A DNA stretch of 64,000 nucleotides from Vandammella animalimorsus (lineage in GTDB: Bacteria > Pseudomonadota > Gammaproteobacteria > Burkholderiales > Burkholderiaceae_C). This document shows positions 9,242-18,341 of the stretch, in pieces. Under the pieces are notes generated by a model. That model was not told the DNA's origin and searched no databases. It was given only the letters and a program-made list of their open reading frames with translations. Positions within the stretch are counted from its first letter, which is position 1. Each line of letters opens with the position of its first letter. A program made the position numbers and the translations under genes. Location of the stretch: the NCBI RefSeq assembly GCF_002285265.1, contig NZ_NSJB01000007.1, positions 1-64,000 on the forward strand, read 5' to 3'.

Positions 9242-9838
9242 TCAACGGCGGGCGCTGCCGCCGGGGGCCTTGGCCTGGCGCTCGAAGCTGAAGGGCGCCG
9301 AGATGGCGCAGGACTGCAGCAGCGGCATGTGCACCCGGCCCTGGCCGCGCATCTGCGTGGGGCTGAGCACGTGCAGCTCATAGTGCACGTCCATGGGCAG
9401 GGCCAGGCCCTGCACCTGCACGCCCTGGGCCGTGGCCACGAAGTGGTTGGGGCCAGGCTGCTGCCAGCGCACGGCCTGGTGCTGCACCAGCTGCGCGGGG
9501 TGGAAGGGTTTGCCAAAGCGCACTTGCTCGCCGCGCTCTTGCGGCAGCAATTGGCGCAGGCTTTCGGCCAGGCCGGGCATGCAGGTGGCGCTGGATTGGG
9601 TCGCGCCCATGTCCCAGCGCCAGTAGCCATCGCGCGGCTGGATGCGCTTGGGCTGGGCGGCGGGCTTGGCTGCGGCCTGTTTCACGCCCTGGGCGGCGCC
9701 GTCCACTGGCCAGGCCAGCAGCGCCAGGGCCAGCCAGGCGGCGCAGATCGCCCAGATGGCGGGCGGGCTGCGACGCACAGGGCGGCAGCAGGCAGGGTTG
9801 GCGGGCTGCGCTGCAGCCCGGCGGTGCAAATTCTTCAT
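9242..9838 (-). CDS. Secreted hypothetical protein
   Basis: A 198-residue protein with a basic, extended N-terminus followed by a hydrophobic stretch (AIWAICAAWLALALLAWP, near residues 27-45) ending in GAAQG, consistent with an export signal or N-terminal anchor. The mature part (DGYWRWDMGATQSSATCMPG...) has two cysteines and looks like a small beta-rich periplasmic domain; I do not recognise the family. It lies between lapB and the membrane-protein gene, all on the minus strand, with 89 bases to lapB and a short spacing to the next gene, suggesting a job linked to that membrane protein. Confidence 0.65.
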   Translation of the reverse strand: MKNLHRRAAAQPANPACCRPVRRSPPAIWAICAAWLALALLAWPVDGAAQGVKQAAAKPAAQPKRIQPRDGYWRWDMGATQSSATCMPGLAESLRQLLPQERGEQVRFGKPFHPAQLVQHQAVRWQQPGPNHFVATAQGVQVQGLALPMDVHYELHVLSPTQMRGQGRVHMPLLQSCAISAPFSFERQAKAPGGSARR

Positions 9839-9927
9839 GGGCAATGCCTTGGGTGATGGGAAGAGCAAAAGAAAACCAATGGGGAAGGCCTGTGGGGCAG
9901 GCCGGGGCCGGCGCTGCGCCAGGGTGG

Positions 9928-11193
9928 CTACAGCTCCTCCACCCGCCGGGGCGGGAAGCTCTCCCAGCTCTGGCAGCCGGGGCACTGCCAGAAGTAATGC
10001 TGGGTCTCGAAGCCGCATTGCGTGCAGCGGTAGTGCAGGCGCGGTTGCAGCGCCTTGTCCAGCGAGGCCTGCACGGCGGCGGCACTGTCGCCGCCCTCTT
10101 GCGCGGCCATGCCAAGCTGGCCTGCGACCGCCTGTGGGCCATCGAGCTGGGCCTGCATCCAGCGCGCGGCCGCCACCAGCGAGGGCCGGCGGCGCACGTG
10201 CTCCACATACCACTGCGCGGCCTGCGGCCAGCCCAGGCGCTGTTCGATGGCCACCAGCGCCAGCAGCACATCCAGGCTGGGCTCGCGCTGGTAGTGCGCG
10301 CGCAGCAGTGCGTGCAGCTGCTGCAGCGCGGGCTGCTGCGCATCGACGCGGGGCAGCAGCTCACGCACGCAGGAGGCCACCAGCGGCATGGCCTCGGGCT
10401 GCTGCCGGGCCAACTCCAGCCCGGCCTGCAAGGCCTGCAGATGCTGGCCTTGCTGTTGCAGCAGTTGGATGTGCTCCATGGCCGGGCGCACATGCTGCTG
10501 CGCGCCATCGGCTGCGGCCAGCGCGCTGGCCTGCGCCTGGGCCTGTTGCAGCAGCGCCCGGGCCTGCGGGTAGTCGCGCGCGCGGGCGGCCTGCTGGGCC
10601 TGCTCGCACCAGTAGTGCACCTGGCGGCCAAGCATCCTGGGCTGCCGATCGGCCGCATCGGCGCCAGGCGCGGCATCGGCCTGCGCGTCGATGCGCTCGA
10701 GCAGCGCCAGGGCCTGCGGCCAATCGCGCAGGCGCTCATAGACGTACAGCAGCGCCGTCTGGGCCTGGGGCTCAAGCTCGGTGCCGATCAGCGGCTGCAG
10801 GGCCTGCTCGGCGAAATCGAACAGGCCGATCTTGAGGTAGTCCTGCGCCAGCCCCCACTGCGCGCGGGCACGATCGGCGGCGCTGAGGTCGGCGCGCGCC
10901 AGCAGGTGCTCGTGCACGCGCACGGCGCGGTGGTATTCGCCGCGGCGGCGAAACAGGCTGCCCAGGGCAAAGTGCAGCTCAATCGTCTCGGGGTCGGACT
11001 GCACCGCCTCGACGAAGACATCGATGGCCTTGTCCTGCTGCTCGTTGAGCAAATAAGTCAGGCCCTGGAAATAGGTGCGCGGCGAGCTGCGCTGCAGCAC
11101 GCGCATCTGGCGCCAGTCCAGGCGCGAGGCCAGCCAGCCCAGCATGAAGGCCAGCGGCAGGCCCAGCAGCAGCCAGCTCCATTCGAAATCCAT
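9928..11193 (-). CDS. lapB: LPS assembly protein LapB (YciM)
   Basis: Inner-membrane-anchored TPR protein that in E. coli works with FtsH to control LpxC and so lipid A synthesis. The 421-residue product has an N-terminal transmembrane helix (WSWLLLGLPLAFMLGWLAS), a conserved juxtamembrane segment (SSPRTYFQGLTYLLNEQQDKAIDVF), tandem TPR repeats, and a C-terminal rubredoxin-like metal site with paired cysteines (CTQC and CPGC). The ATG at 11193 has AGGAG five bases upstream, placed inside the end of lapA; a GTG two codons earlier is less likely. The lapA TGA lies just before the ATG, so translation is probably coupled. Confidence 0.93.
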   Translation of the reverse strand: MDFEWSWLLLGLPLAFMLGWLASRLDWRQMRVLQRSSPRTYFQGLTYLLNEQQDKAIDVFVEAVQSDPETIELHFALGSLFRRRGEYHRAVRVHEHLLARADLSAADRARAQWGLAQDYLKIGLFDFAEQALQPLIGTELEPQAQTALLYVYERLRDWPQALALLERIDAQADAAPGADAADRQPRMLGRQVHYWCEQAQQAARARDYPQARALLQQAQAQASALAAADGAQQHVRPAMEHIQLLQQQGQHLQALQAGLELARQQPEAMPLVASCVRELLPRVDAQQPALQQLHALLRAHYQREPSLDVLLALVAIEQRLGWPQAAQWYVEHVRRRPSLVAAARWMQAQLDGPQAVAGQLGMAAQEGGDSAAAVQASLDKALQPRLHYRCTQCGFETQHYFWQCPGCQSWESFPPRRVEEL

Positions 11194-11195
11194 GC

Positions 11196-11549
11196 TCACT
11201 CCTGTGCGCCCTGCGCGCCTGCGCTGCGGCGCGGCTCACCCTGGTGCATGACGCCTGCGCCCGGGGGCATGGTGGGCGGGTACATGCTGGGCTGGTAGGC
11301 GCTGCTTTGGAACATGCTGGGCATGGCCGCTGGCGCCGCATGCTGGCGCCAGCGGCGCCAGCGCCCGATCACCGTGGCCAGGCCCAGCGCCAGGCCCAGC
11401 GCAAACGCCACCAGCATGGCCAACACCAGCGGGCCCTGCCATTGCAGGCCGAAAAAGCCGTGCACGGTCACGCGGTGCTGGTTGTTCAGCGAAAACGCAA
11501 ACAACAAAAAGAAAAAGGCTGCCCGAAGCAGCCACACGAGGTATTTCAT
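11196..11549 (-). CDS. lapA: LapA-domain (DUF1049) membrane protein
   Basis: Small inner-membrane protein encoded with lapB. The 117-residue product starts MKYLVWLLRAAFFFLLFAFSLNN (helix 1), then the conserved HRVTVHGFFG segment and a second helix (PLVLAMLVAFALGLALGLATVIGRW), followed by a Met/Pro-rich tail of about 45 residues unlike the short E. coli protein. The ATG at 11549 begins the conserved part. The order ihfB-lapA-lapB is conserved in gamma- and betaproteobacteria. Confidence 0.85.
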   Translation of the reverse strand: MKYLVWLLRAAFFFLLFAFSLNNQHRVTVHGFFGLQWQGPLVLAMLVAFALGLALGLATVIGRWRRWRQHAAPAAMPSMFQSSAYQPSMYPPTMPPGAGVMHQGEPRRSAGAQGAQE

Positions 11550-11645
11550 GGGAATGGGCAATGGGTCTGGCACGGCAGCGGCGGCAGGCACAGGGTGCGC
11601 GCAACGCCAGCCATCATACCCAGCTGCTGCGCAGCTCTGCCTGGT

Positions 11646-11987
11646 CTATGCCAGCGCCGCTGGCCTGGCGCCCTGCTGTCTGGCCTGCTGCTGGGCCTGC
11701 TGCTTGGCGGCCTGGTCCACGGCCTCGCGCAGCGCCTTGCCGGGCTTGAAGTGCAGCACGCGCTTTTCGGGCACTTGCACGGCCGCGCCATTGCGCGGAT
11801 TGCGCGCGGTGCGCGGTGCGCGACGGTTGACGGTAAAGCTGCCAAAGCCGCGGATTTCAATGCGATGGCCCTGCTCCAGGGCATCGCCCATGGCCTCCAG
11901 CAGCACCTTGACCGCGTATTCGGCATCGGTCTGGCTCAGCTGGCTGAAGTGGGCAGTGAGTTCTTCGACGAGATCGGATCGGGTCAT
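11646..11987 (-). CDS. ihfB: Integration host factor beta subunit
   Basis: DNA-bending histone-like protein that pairs with IhfA. The 113-residue product carries the HU/IHF fold ([23 protein letters not shown]...), the RGFGSFTVN motif and the intercalating arm with RNPRNG. The family is usually about 94-100 residues; here a tail rich in Gln and Ala ([21 protein letters not shown] region) extends the C-terminus. It sits downstream of rpsA, as in E. coli. Confidence 0.95.
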   Translation of the reverse strand: MTRSDLVEELTAHFSQLSQTDAEYAVKVLLEAMGDALEQGHRIEIRGFGSFTVNRRAPRTARNPRNGAAVQVPEKRVLHFKPGKALREAVDQAAKQQAQQQARQQGARPAALA

Positions 11988-12162
11988 GGCTCGCAGCGTC
12001 CAATAACGGCATTGCATGCAGCCTGGGCGGTATCCGCCTGGCTTGCAATGAATGCGGGCCGGGCCCGCGCAGGCCCGGCCCGGCTTGCTGCCGGCCGGTG
12101 GCCAGGCGGCATGGGCTCCGCGGGTTGCAGGGCCCGTGCGCTGGCCGGTCACGGCATCGGCA

Positions 12163-13851
12163 TCACTTCTCTTCGACGGCGCCGCCGAGCTTGGCCTTGA
12201 GCAGCGCGCCCAGGCTGGTCGTGCCGGCATTGCCCGCCGATTGCTGCGCCAGATGGTCGAGCGCCTCTTGCTGGTCGGCCGCATCCTTGGCCTTGATGGA
12301 CAGCTGGATGCTGCGGTTCTTGCGGTCGATGTTGGTGATGACGGCGGTGACTTCGTCGCCTTCCTTGAGCACGTTGCGGGCATCCTCCACGCGGTCGGCG
12401 GAGATGTCCGAGGCGCGCAGGTAGCCAGTCACGTCCTCGCCCAGCTCGATCTCGGCGCCCTTGGCGTCCACGCTCTTGACCTTGCCGGTGACGGCCTGGC
12501 CACGGTCATTGACGGACACGAAGGTGGTGAACGGATCGGCGTCAAGCTGCTTGATGCCCAGGCTGATGCGCTCGCGGTCCACGTCCACGGCCAGCACGAT
12601 GGCCTCGACTTCCTGGCCCTTCTTGTAGTTGCGCACGGCCGATTCGCCCGGCTCGTTCCAGGAGAGGTCCGACAGGTGCACCAGGCCGTCGATGCCCGAG
12701 GCCAGGCCGACGAACACGCCGAAGTCGGTGATGGACTTGATCGGGCCCTTGACGCGGTCGCCACGATTGGTGTTCTGGGCAAAATCCTTCCAGGGGTTGA
12801 CCTTGGTTTGCTTCATGCCCAGCGAGATGCGGCGCTTGTCCTCGTCGATGTCCAGCACCATGACTTCGACTTCCTCGCCCAGCGAGACGACCTTGGAAGG
12901 CGCAACGTTCTTGTTGGTCCAGTCCATTTCGGAGACGTGCACCAGGCCCTCGATGCCGGGCTCAAGCTCGACGAAGGCGCCGTACTCGGCAATGTTGGTG
13001 ACCTTGCCGTACAGGCGGGTGTTGGCCGGGTAGCGGCGCGAGACGCCGATCCACGGGTCTTCGCCCATTTGCTTCAGGCCCAGCGAGACGCGGCTCTTCT
13101 CGGCGTCGAACTTGAGCACCTTGGCGGTGATCTCCTGGCCGGCCTGCACCACCTCGGAGGGGTGGCGCACACGGCGCCAGGCCATGTCGGTGATGTGCAG
13201 CAGGCCATCGATGCCGCCCAGGTCGACGAAGGCGCCGTACTCGGTGATGTTCTTGACCACGCCGTTGACGATGGCGCCTTCCTTGAGGGTGGCCAGCAGC
13301 TTCTCGCGCTCTTCGCCCATCGAAGCTTCGACCACGGCGCGGTGGCTCAGCACCACGTTGTTGCGCTTGCGATCGAGCTTGATGACCTTGAACTCCATGG
13401 TCTTGTTTTCGTACGGAGTCAGGTCCTTGACCGGGCGGGTGTCCACCAGCGAGCCGGGCAGGAAGGCGCGGATGCCGTTGACCAGCACGGTCAGGCCGCC
13501 CTTGACGCGGCCGGAAGTGGTGCCGGTGACGAATTCGCCGGACTCCAGCGCTTTTTCCAGCGCCAGCCAGGAGGCCAGGCGCTTGGCGGTGTCGCGCGAG
13601 AGGATGGTGTCGCCGTAGCCGTTTTCGATGGAGCCGATGGCCACGGAGACGAAGTCGCCGACCTGGACTTCGACCTCGCCTTGGTCGTTCTTGAACTCTT
13701 CCAGCGGAATGAAGGATTCGGACTTCAGGCCAGCGTTCACGACCACGAAGTTGTGCTCGATGCGCACGACCTCGGCGGTGATGACCTCACCGGGGCGCAT
13801 TTCGGTGCGCTGCAGAGACTCTTCGAATAAGGCGGCAAAAGATTCAGACAT
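12163..13851 (-). CDS. rpsA: 30S ribosomal protein S1
   Basis: Binds mRNA on the 30S subunit and aids initiation on weak Shine-Dalgarno messages. The 562-residue product has six S1 OB-fold repeats, visible as repeated GxVxxIxxYGAFVDL/GIDGLLHxSDMAW-type segments. The ATG at 13851 is preceded by AAGGAAACAC and starts the conserved [13 protein letters not shown]; the longer open frame upstream overlaps the terminator of the preceding gene and is not coding. Its place between cmk and ihfB matches the usual proteobacterial order. Confidence 0.97.
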   Translation of the reverse strand: MSESFAALFEESLQRTEMRPGEVITAEVVRIEHNFVVVNAGLKSESFIPLEEFKNDQGEVEVQVGDFVSVAIGSIENGYGDTILSRDTAKRLASWLALEKALESGEFVTGTTSGRVKGGLTVLVNGIRAFLPGSLVDTRPVKDLTPYENKTMEFKVIKLDRKRNNVVLSHRAVVEASMGEEREKLLATLKEGAIVNGVVKNITEYGAFVDLGGIDGLLHITDMAWRRVRHPSEVVQAGQEITAKVLKFDAEKSRVSLGLKQMGEDPWIGVSRRYPANTRLYGKVTNIAEYGAFVELEPGIEGLVHVSEMDWTNKNVAPSKVVSLGEEVEVMVLDIDEDKRRISLGMKQTKVNPWKDFAQNTNRGDRVKGPIKSITDFGVFVGLASGIDGLVHLSDLSWNEPGESAVRNYKKGQEVEAIVLAVDVDRERISLGIKQLDADPFTTFVSVNDRGQAVTGKVKSVDAKGAEIELGEDVTGYLRASDISADRVEDARNVLKEGDEVTAVITNIDRKNRSIQLSIKAKDAADQQEALDHLAQQSAGNAGTTSLGALLKAKLGGAVEEK

Positions 13852-13950
13852 GTGTTTCCTTGGCCGGGCAGCCCGCTTCCGCCAGCACCATTGCTGGGCG
13901 TTTCTACCGTGGCAGCCGGCAGTGTGGGCCTGTGGGGCCCTGGGGGATGA

Positions 13951-13978
13951 TGAAAAAAACCAGCCAGAAACTGGCTGG
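13951..13978 (-). terminator. Rho-independent terminator after aroA-cmk
   Basis: Read on the minus strand, CCAGCCAG and CTGGCTGG form an 8-bp stem around TTT, followed directly by seven T residues. It lies 34 bases after the aroA-cmk stop and before the rpsA start, so rpsA should have its own promoter within the next 100 bases or depend on readthrough. Confidence 0.85.
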
Positions 13979-14011
13979 GACGAGGCCTTCGCGACAGGCT
14001 TGGGGCTTGGC

Positions 14012-16162
14012 TCAACTGGCTGCAAACGGTTGCCGCTGCGCCCACCACTGCAGCACCTGTTCGGTGGCGGCGGCGATGCTGAGCTCGGAGTTGTCCAGCA
14101 TCAGCGCATCGGCGGCTGCGGCCAGCGGGGCGACCGCGCGCGTGGCATCGCGCAGGTCGCGCTCCTCAAGCTCGGCGCGAAGGTCGGCAAGTGTAGCCGT
14201 AAAGCCTTTGGAAATCAATTGCTTATGGCGGCGCTGGGCGCGTTTTTCGGCGCTGGCCGTCAAAAACACCTTCAGCGGCGCCTGGGGGAACACCACCGTG
14301 CCCATGTCGCGCCCATCGGCCACCAGGCCGGGCGCTCGCGCGGCCTGGCGCTGCCAGTCCAGCAGGGCCTGGCGCACCTCGGGCAGGGCCGAGATCAGCG
14401 AGGCGTCGCGGCTGGCGGCATCGCTGCGGATGGCGTCGCTCACGTCCTGGCCATCCAGCCAGATGCGCTCGCCCTCGAACACCAGCGCCATGGCGCGCGC
14501 CAGCGCGGCCAGGGCCTGGGCCTGGGCGGGCTCGATCGCCAGCCCGGCGCGGCGCGCGGCCAGGCCGGCGGCGCGGTACAGCGCGCCCGAGTCCAGCACG
14601 GCATAGCCCAGGCGCTGCGCCACCTGCGTCGCCAGCGTGCCCTTGCCCGAGGCGCTGGGCCCGTCGATGCAGATCACGGGCACGGCGCCGGGATGGGCCT
14701 GCACCACGCCAAACAGGGTTTCGAAATATTCGGGGAAGGTCTTGCCCACGCAGCGCGGATCCTGGATGCGCACCGGCAGGCGCGCCGGGTTGAAGGCCGC
14801 CAGCGAGAAGCACATGGCCATGCGGTGGTCGTCGTAGGTGGCGATGGTGGCCGCGCGCCACTGCCCGGCATCGGCCGGGGGCGTGATGGCGATCCAGTCC
14901 GCGCCGCTGTCCACCCGCGCGCCGAGCTTGGCCAGCTCGGCGGCCATGGCGGCGATGCGGTCGGTCTCCTTGACGCGCCAGCTGCCGATGTTGCGGATGC
15001 GCGTCGTGCCCTGCGCGTACAAGGCCATCACGGCCAGCGTCATGGCCGCGTCGGGGATGTGGTTGGCGTCGATGTCGATGGCCTGCAGCGGCCACTGGCC
15101 GCGCTGCACCTTCAGCCAGTTGGGGCCGGTCTGCACCTGCACGCCCATCTGGCGCGCGGCCTCGACAAAGCGGATGTCGCCCTGGATGGAATCGGCGCCC
15201 ACGCCCTGGATGGTCAGGCTCTGGCCCTGGGCTGGGTCGCAGGCGATGCCGCCCAGCGCGATGAAGTAGCTGGCCGAGGAGGCATCGGCCTCCACATCCA
15301 GCCGCCCGGGCGATTGGTAGCGGCTGCCCGCCGCGATGGTAAAGCGCTGCCAGCCTTCGTTGGCCACGGCCACGCCAAAGCGCCGCATCAGGTTCAGCGT
15401 GATGGCGATGTAGGGCTGGGAGATCAGCTCGCCCACGACCTCGATGCAGCAATCGCGCTGCTGCGCCGCCAGCGGCAAGGCCATCAGCATGGCAGTGAGG
15501 AACTGGCTGGAGACATCGCCGCGAATGCGAATGCACAGCGGCTCCGCGCCCTGCGCCCCGGCCTGGGCCGCGCCGATGCGCAGCGGCGGATAGCCCTCGC
15601 GCCCGGCGTAGGCCACGTCCGCGCCGAGCTGGCGCAGCGCATCGACCAGATCGCCAATGGGGCGCTCTTGCATGCGCGCCACGCCGGTGAGCGTGAATTG
15701 CTGGCCCGCGCCGGCCAGCAGCGCCAGCGCGGCCGTCAGCGGCCGCATGGCTGTGCCGGCGTTGCCCAGGTGCAGCTCGGCGCGCTGCGGCAGTGCGGCG
15801 CGGCGCAACGCCGTGATGCGCAGCGCGCCCGGCGCACCTGGCGCACCTGGCGCACCTGGCGCACCTGGCGCACCTGGCGCACCTGGCGCACCTGGCGCAT
15901 CTGGCGCATCTGGCGCATCTGGCGCACCTGGCGCACTTGACGGCGCATCTAGGCGCTCGATGCTGCAGCCCAGCGCCTGCAGCGCGCCGAGCATGGCCTC
16001 GGTGTCGTCCGAGTCCAGCAGGCCGTGCAGCTCGGTGCTCTGGCCCTCGCACAGCGCCGCCAGCAGCAGCGCGCGGTTGGAGATGCTCTTGGAGCCGGGC
16101 AGCGCCACGCTGCCATGCGCCGCGAGCAGCGGCGGGAGATCGAGAAACGGAATGGAGAACAT
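14012..16162 (-). CDS. aroA-cmk: Bifunctional 3-phosphoshikimate 1-carboxyvinyltransferase / cytidylate kinase
   Basis: A 716-residue fusion. Residues 1 to about 490 are EPSP synthase (AroA, shikimate pathway): [17 protein letters not shown] near residue 20, [11 protein letters not shown] near 132, and the [14 protein letters not shown] regions. Residues 494-716 are CMP/dCMP kinase with the P-loop GPSASGKGT at 501-509 and [11 protein letters not shown]. Such fusions occur in Comamonadaceae and relatives. Unusual here is a 12-unit Ala-Pro-Gly/Ala-Pro-Asp tract at residues 77-112, between two beta strands of the AroA domain, encoded by a 9-bp tandem repeat. It follows tyrA and ends in a clear terminator; it links aromatic biosynthesis with the rpsA region. 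Confidence 0.95.
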   Translation of the reverse strand: MFSIPFLDLPPLLAAHGSVALPGSKSISNRALLLAALCEGQSTELHGLLDSDDTEAMLGALQALGCSIERLDAPSSAPGAPDAPDAPDAPGAPGAPGAPGAPGAPGAPGAPGALRITALRRAALPQRAELHLGNAGTAMRPLTAALALLAGAGQQFTLTGVARMQERPIGDLVDALRQLGADVAYAGREGYPPLRIGAAQAGAQGAEPLCIRIRGDVSSQFLTAMLMALPLAAQQRDCCIEVVGELISQPYIAITLNLMRRFGVAVANEGWQRFTIAAGSRYQSPGRLDVEADASSASYFIALGGIACDPAQGQSLTIQGVGADSIQGDIRFVEAARQMGVQVQTGPNWLKVQRGQWPLQAIDIDANHIPDAAMTLAVMALYAQGTTRIRNIGSWRVKETDRIAAMAAELAKLGARVDSGADWIAITPPADAGQWRAATIATYDDHRMAMCFSLAAFNPARLPVRIQDPRCVGKTFPEYFETLFGVVQAHPGAVPVICIDGPSASGKGTLATQVAQRLGYAVLDSGALYRAAGLAARRAGLAIEPAQAQALAALARAMALVFEGERIWLDGQDVSDAIRSDAASRDASLISALPEVRQALLDWQRQAARAPGLVADGRDMGTVVFPQAPLKVFLTASAEKRAQRRHKQLISKGFTATLADLRAELEERDLRDATRAVAPLAAAADALMLDNSELSIAAATEQVLQWWAQRQPFAAS
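15831..15938. repeat. 12-copy 9-bp in-frame tandem repeat inside aroA
   Basis: Plus-strand unit GGCGCACCT. Seven identical copies occupy 15831-15893, then three GGCGCATCT copies (15894-15920), one GGCGCACCT and one GGCGCACTT. On the coding strand each unit encodes Ala-Pro-Gly or Ala-Pro-Asp. Because the unit is a multiple of three, copy-number change alters a protein loop without a frameshift. Confidence 0.95.
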
Positions 16163-16263
16163 GGGCTATGGGGCGCTGCTCAGGGCAGCGCCAGCAAGGC
16201 AATAAAAGGGGCAAGAGAGGCTGCGGCGCGGCACGCGCCCGGCGGCGCAGCGGCGGGCAGGCT

Positions 16264-17142
16264 TCAGTGCTGCTGCCACTGGCCGCGCGCGCGGCTGGCA
16301 CTGGCGATGAGCTTTTCCAGCGCCTGGGCGTCCTGCGCGTGCAGCGCGCGCTGGAACTGCTGGATGCACAGCACCAGCTCGCGCAGCCGGCCGGCGACTT
16401 CGGTGCGGTTGGCCAGCAGCACGTCGCGCCAGAGCACCGGATCGCCGGCGGCGATGCGGCTGAAGTCGCGAAAGCCCGGCCCGGCCAGGCTCAGCAGCTG
16501 CTCGCTGTCGCGCTGCGACAGCAGGCTGTTGACGTAGGCAAAGGCCACCAGGTGCGGCAGGTGGCTGACGGCGGCCAGCGCGCTGTCGTGCTCCAGCGCC
16601 GACATCACCTGCACCTGCGCGCCCAGCGCCGTCCACAGCGCCTGGGCCTGCTGCACCTTGTTCAGATCGGTGGCCGGCGTGGGTGTGAGCACCACCTTGG
16701 CGCCCTGGTAGAGCGCGGCGTCGGCGTGCTCCACGCCCGAGCGCTCCTTGCCGGCGATCGGGTGCGCGGGCACGAAGTACTGGGCGTTCCAGCCCAGCAG
16801 CTTCTCGGCGGCCTGCACCACGTCCTGCTTGGTTGAGCCCAGGTCCATGGTCAGCGCGTCGGCCTGCACGAACTGGCGGATGGTCTTGAACAGCTCGGCC
16901 GTGGCCGCCACCGGCACGGCCAGCACGATCAGGTCCGAGCCGGCGCAGGCCTGCATGGCCGACTGGGCCTCGGTGTCGATGACGCCCATTTGCCGCGCGC
17001 GCGCCGTGGTCGAGGGCGACTTGCTGTAGCCGACCACGTGCCGCACGAGCTGGGCCCGCTTGAGCGCCAGCGCCAGCGAGCCGCCCATCAGCCCGCAACC
17101 GATCAGGCCAAGTTGGTTGTATGTCTTTGCCATGAAGCTCAT
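16264..17142 (-). CDS. tyrA: Prephenate dehydrogenase
   Basis: NAD(P)-dependent enzyme of tyrosine synthesis. The 292-residue product starts with a Rossmann motif (GLIGCGLMGGSLALALK) and has the conserved HPIAGKERSG and SHLPHLVAFAYV segments of the TyrA catalytic domain. It is monofunctional: no chorismate mutase or ACT domain is attached. ATGs at 17142 and 17133 are both possible; neither has a strong ribosome-binding site. It lies 37 bases after pheA and 101 bases before aroA-cmk on the same strand, an aromatic amino acid operon. Confidence 0.93.
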   Translation of the reverse strand: MSFMAKTYNQLGLIGCGLMGGSLALALKRAQLVRHVVGYSKSPSTTARARQMGVIDTEAQSAMQACAGSDLIVLAVPVAATAELFKTIRQFVQADALTMDLGSTKQDVVQAAEKLLGWNAQYFVPAHPIAGKERSGVEHADAALYQGAKVVLTPTPATDLNKVQQAQALWTALGAQVQVMSALEHDSALAAVSHLPHLVAFAYVNSLLSQRDSEQLLSLAGPGFRDFSRIAAGDPVLWRDVLLANRTEVAGRLRELVLCIQQFQRALHAQDAQALEKLIASASRARGQWQQH

Positions 17143-17179
17143 GAGGAAAATCGGCGCAGCGCGGGCGCTGCGCGCGCTG

Positions 17180-18277
17180 TCAGTCCTTGACGGGGTAGGC
17201 CCCCAGCAGCTTGAAGAAGGCGCTCAGCCCGCGCAGCTCCTGCAGCGCCGCGGCCACCTCGGGCTGGCCTGGGTGGCCGTCGATGTCGATGTAGAAGTAG
17301 TACTCCCACTGGCCGGTGCGCGCCGGGCGCGATTCAAAGCGCGTCATCGACACGCCGTGCCTTTTCAGCGGCGTGAGCAGGTCGTGCACTGCGCCGGGGC
17401 GGTTGGGCACGGCGATGACCAGGCTGGTCGAGTCGCGCCCGCTGGGCTCGGGCATGGGCATGGTCTGCGGCAGGCAGATGATGCCAAAGCGGGTGCGGTT
17501 GTAGGCATCGTCCTGAATGGCCGGGGCGACGATGTGCAGACCGAATTGCGTGGCCGCGCGCTCGCTGGCCAGGCCGGCCCAGGCCTCGTTGGTGGCCGCC
17601 AGGCGCGCGCCCTCGGCGTTGCTGGAGACGGGCCTGCGCTCGGCATGGGGCAGGTGCTTGGCCAGCCAGGCGTGGCATTGCGCCAGCGCCTGCGGGTGCG
17701 CCAGCACGGCCTCGATGCCCTGGGCATCGCTGCGCAGGCGCAGCAGGTTGTGGCGCACCTGCAGGCTGACCTCGCCGACCATGTGCACCGGCGATTGCAG
17801 CAGCAAGTCCAGCGAGCGCGTGACCACGCCTTCGTTGGAGTTCTCCAGCCCGACCACGCCGTACTGCGCATTGCCCGAGAGCGTGGCGTGGAACACTTCA
17901 TCGAAGCTGTTGCAATAAACGATGTCGGCCGCGCCGCCAAAGTACTGCAGCGCGGCCTGCTCGCAGAACGTGCCCTCGGGCCCGAGCACGGCCACGCGCT
18001 GGGGCGACTCCAGCGCCAGGCAGGCGGACATGATCTCGCGCCAGATGGCCGAGACGTGGCCATCCTTGAGCGGCCCGGCATTGGCCGCCTGCATCTTCTC
18101 GATCACCTGGGCCACGCGGTCGGGGCGGAAGAAGCTGCTGCCTTCCTTCTTCTTGAGCTCGCCGACCTCCTGCGCCACCCGCGCGCGCTGGTTCAGCGTC
18201 TCAAGCAGTTGGCGATCCAGCGCATCGATGCGCTGGCGCAGCGCCAGCAGCTCGGGGGTGGCAACGGGTTCGGTCAT
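17180..18277 (-). CDS. pheA: Bifunctional chorismate mutase / prephenate dehydratase
   Basis: Makes phenylpyruvate for phenylalanine. The 365-residue product has an AroQ-type chorismate mutase helix bundle (about residues 7-90, LLALRQRIDALDRQLLETLNQRA), a periplasmic-binding-fold prephenate dehydratase domain with the NRTRF motif, and a C-terminal ACT domain with the phenylalanine-binding segment FESRPARTGQWEYYFYIDIDGH. Feedback inhibition by Phe is therefore expected. The ATG at 18277 is chosen because the longer frame overlaps the serC end region without conserved sequence. Confidence 0.95.
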   Translation of the reverse strand: MTEPVATPELLALRQRIDALDRQLLETLNQRARVAQEVGELKKKEGSSFFRPDRVAQVIEKMQAANAGPLKDGHVSAIWREIMSACLALESPQRVAVLGPEGTFCEQAALQYFGGAADIVYCNSFDEVFHATLSGNAQYGVVGLENSNEGVVTRSLDLLLQSPVHMVGEVSLQVRHNLLRLRSDAQGIEAVLAHPQALAQCHAWLAKHLPHAERRPVSSNAEGARLAATNEAWAGLASERAATQFGLHIVAPAIQDDAYNRTRFGIICLPQTMPMPEPSGRDSTSLVIAVPNRPGAVHDLLTPLKRHGVSMTRFESRPARTGQWEYYFYIDIDGHPGQPEVAAALQELRGLSAFFKLLGAYPVKD

Positions 18278-18341
18278 GGTCTCTGGCTCATGCAAAGGGG
18301 TGGGGGGACAAATCGGCTTGGGCGGCAGGGGCCACCCTGCA

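Noticed and set aside
13628-15940. Long plus-strand frame of 770 codons with repeated Arg-Thr-Trp
   Set aside because: It is the reverse reading of rpsA start and aroA-cmk; the repeat is just the complement of the 9-bp repeat.
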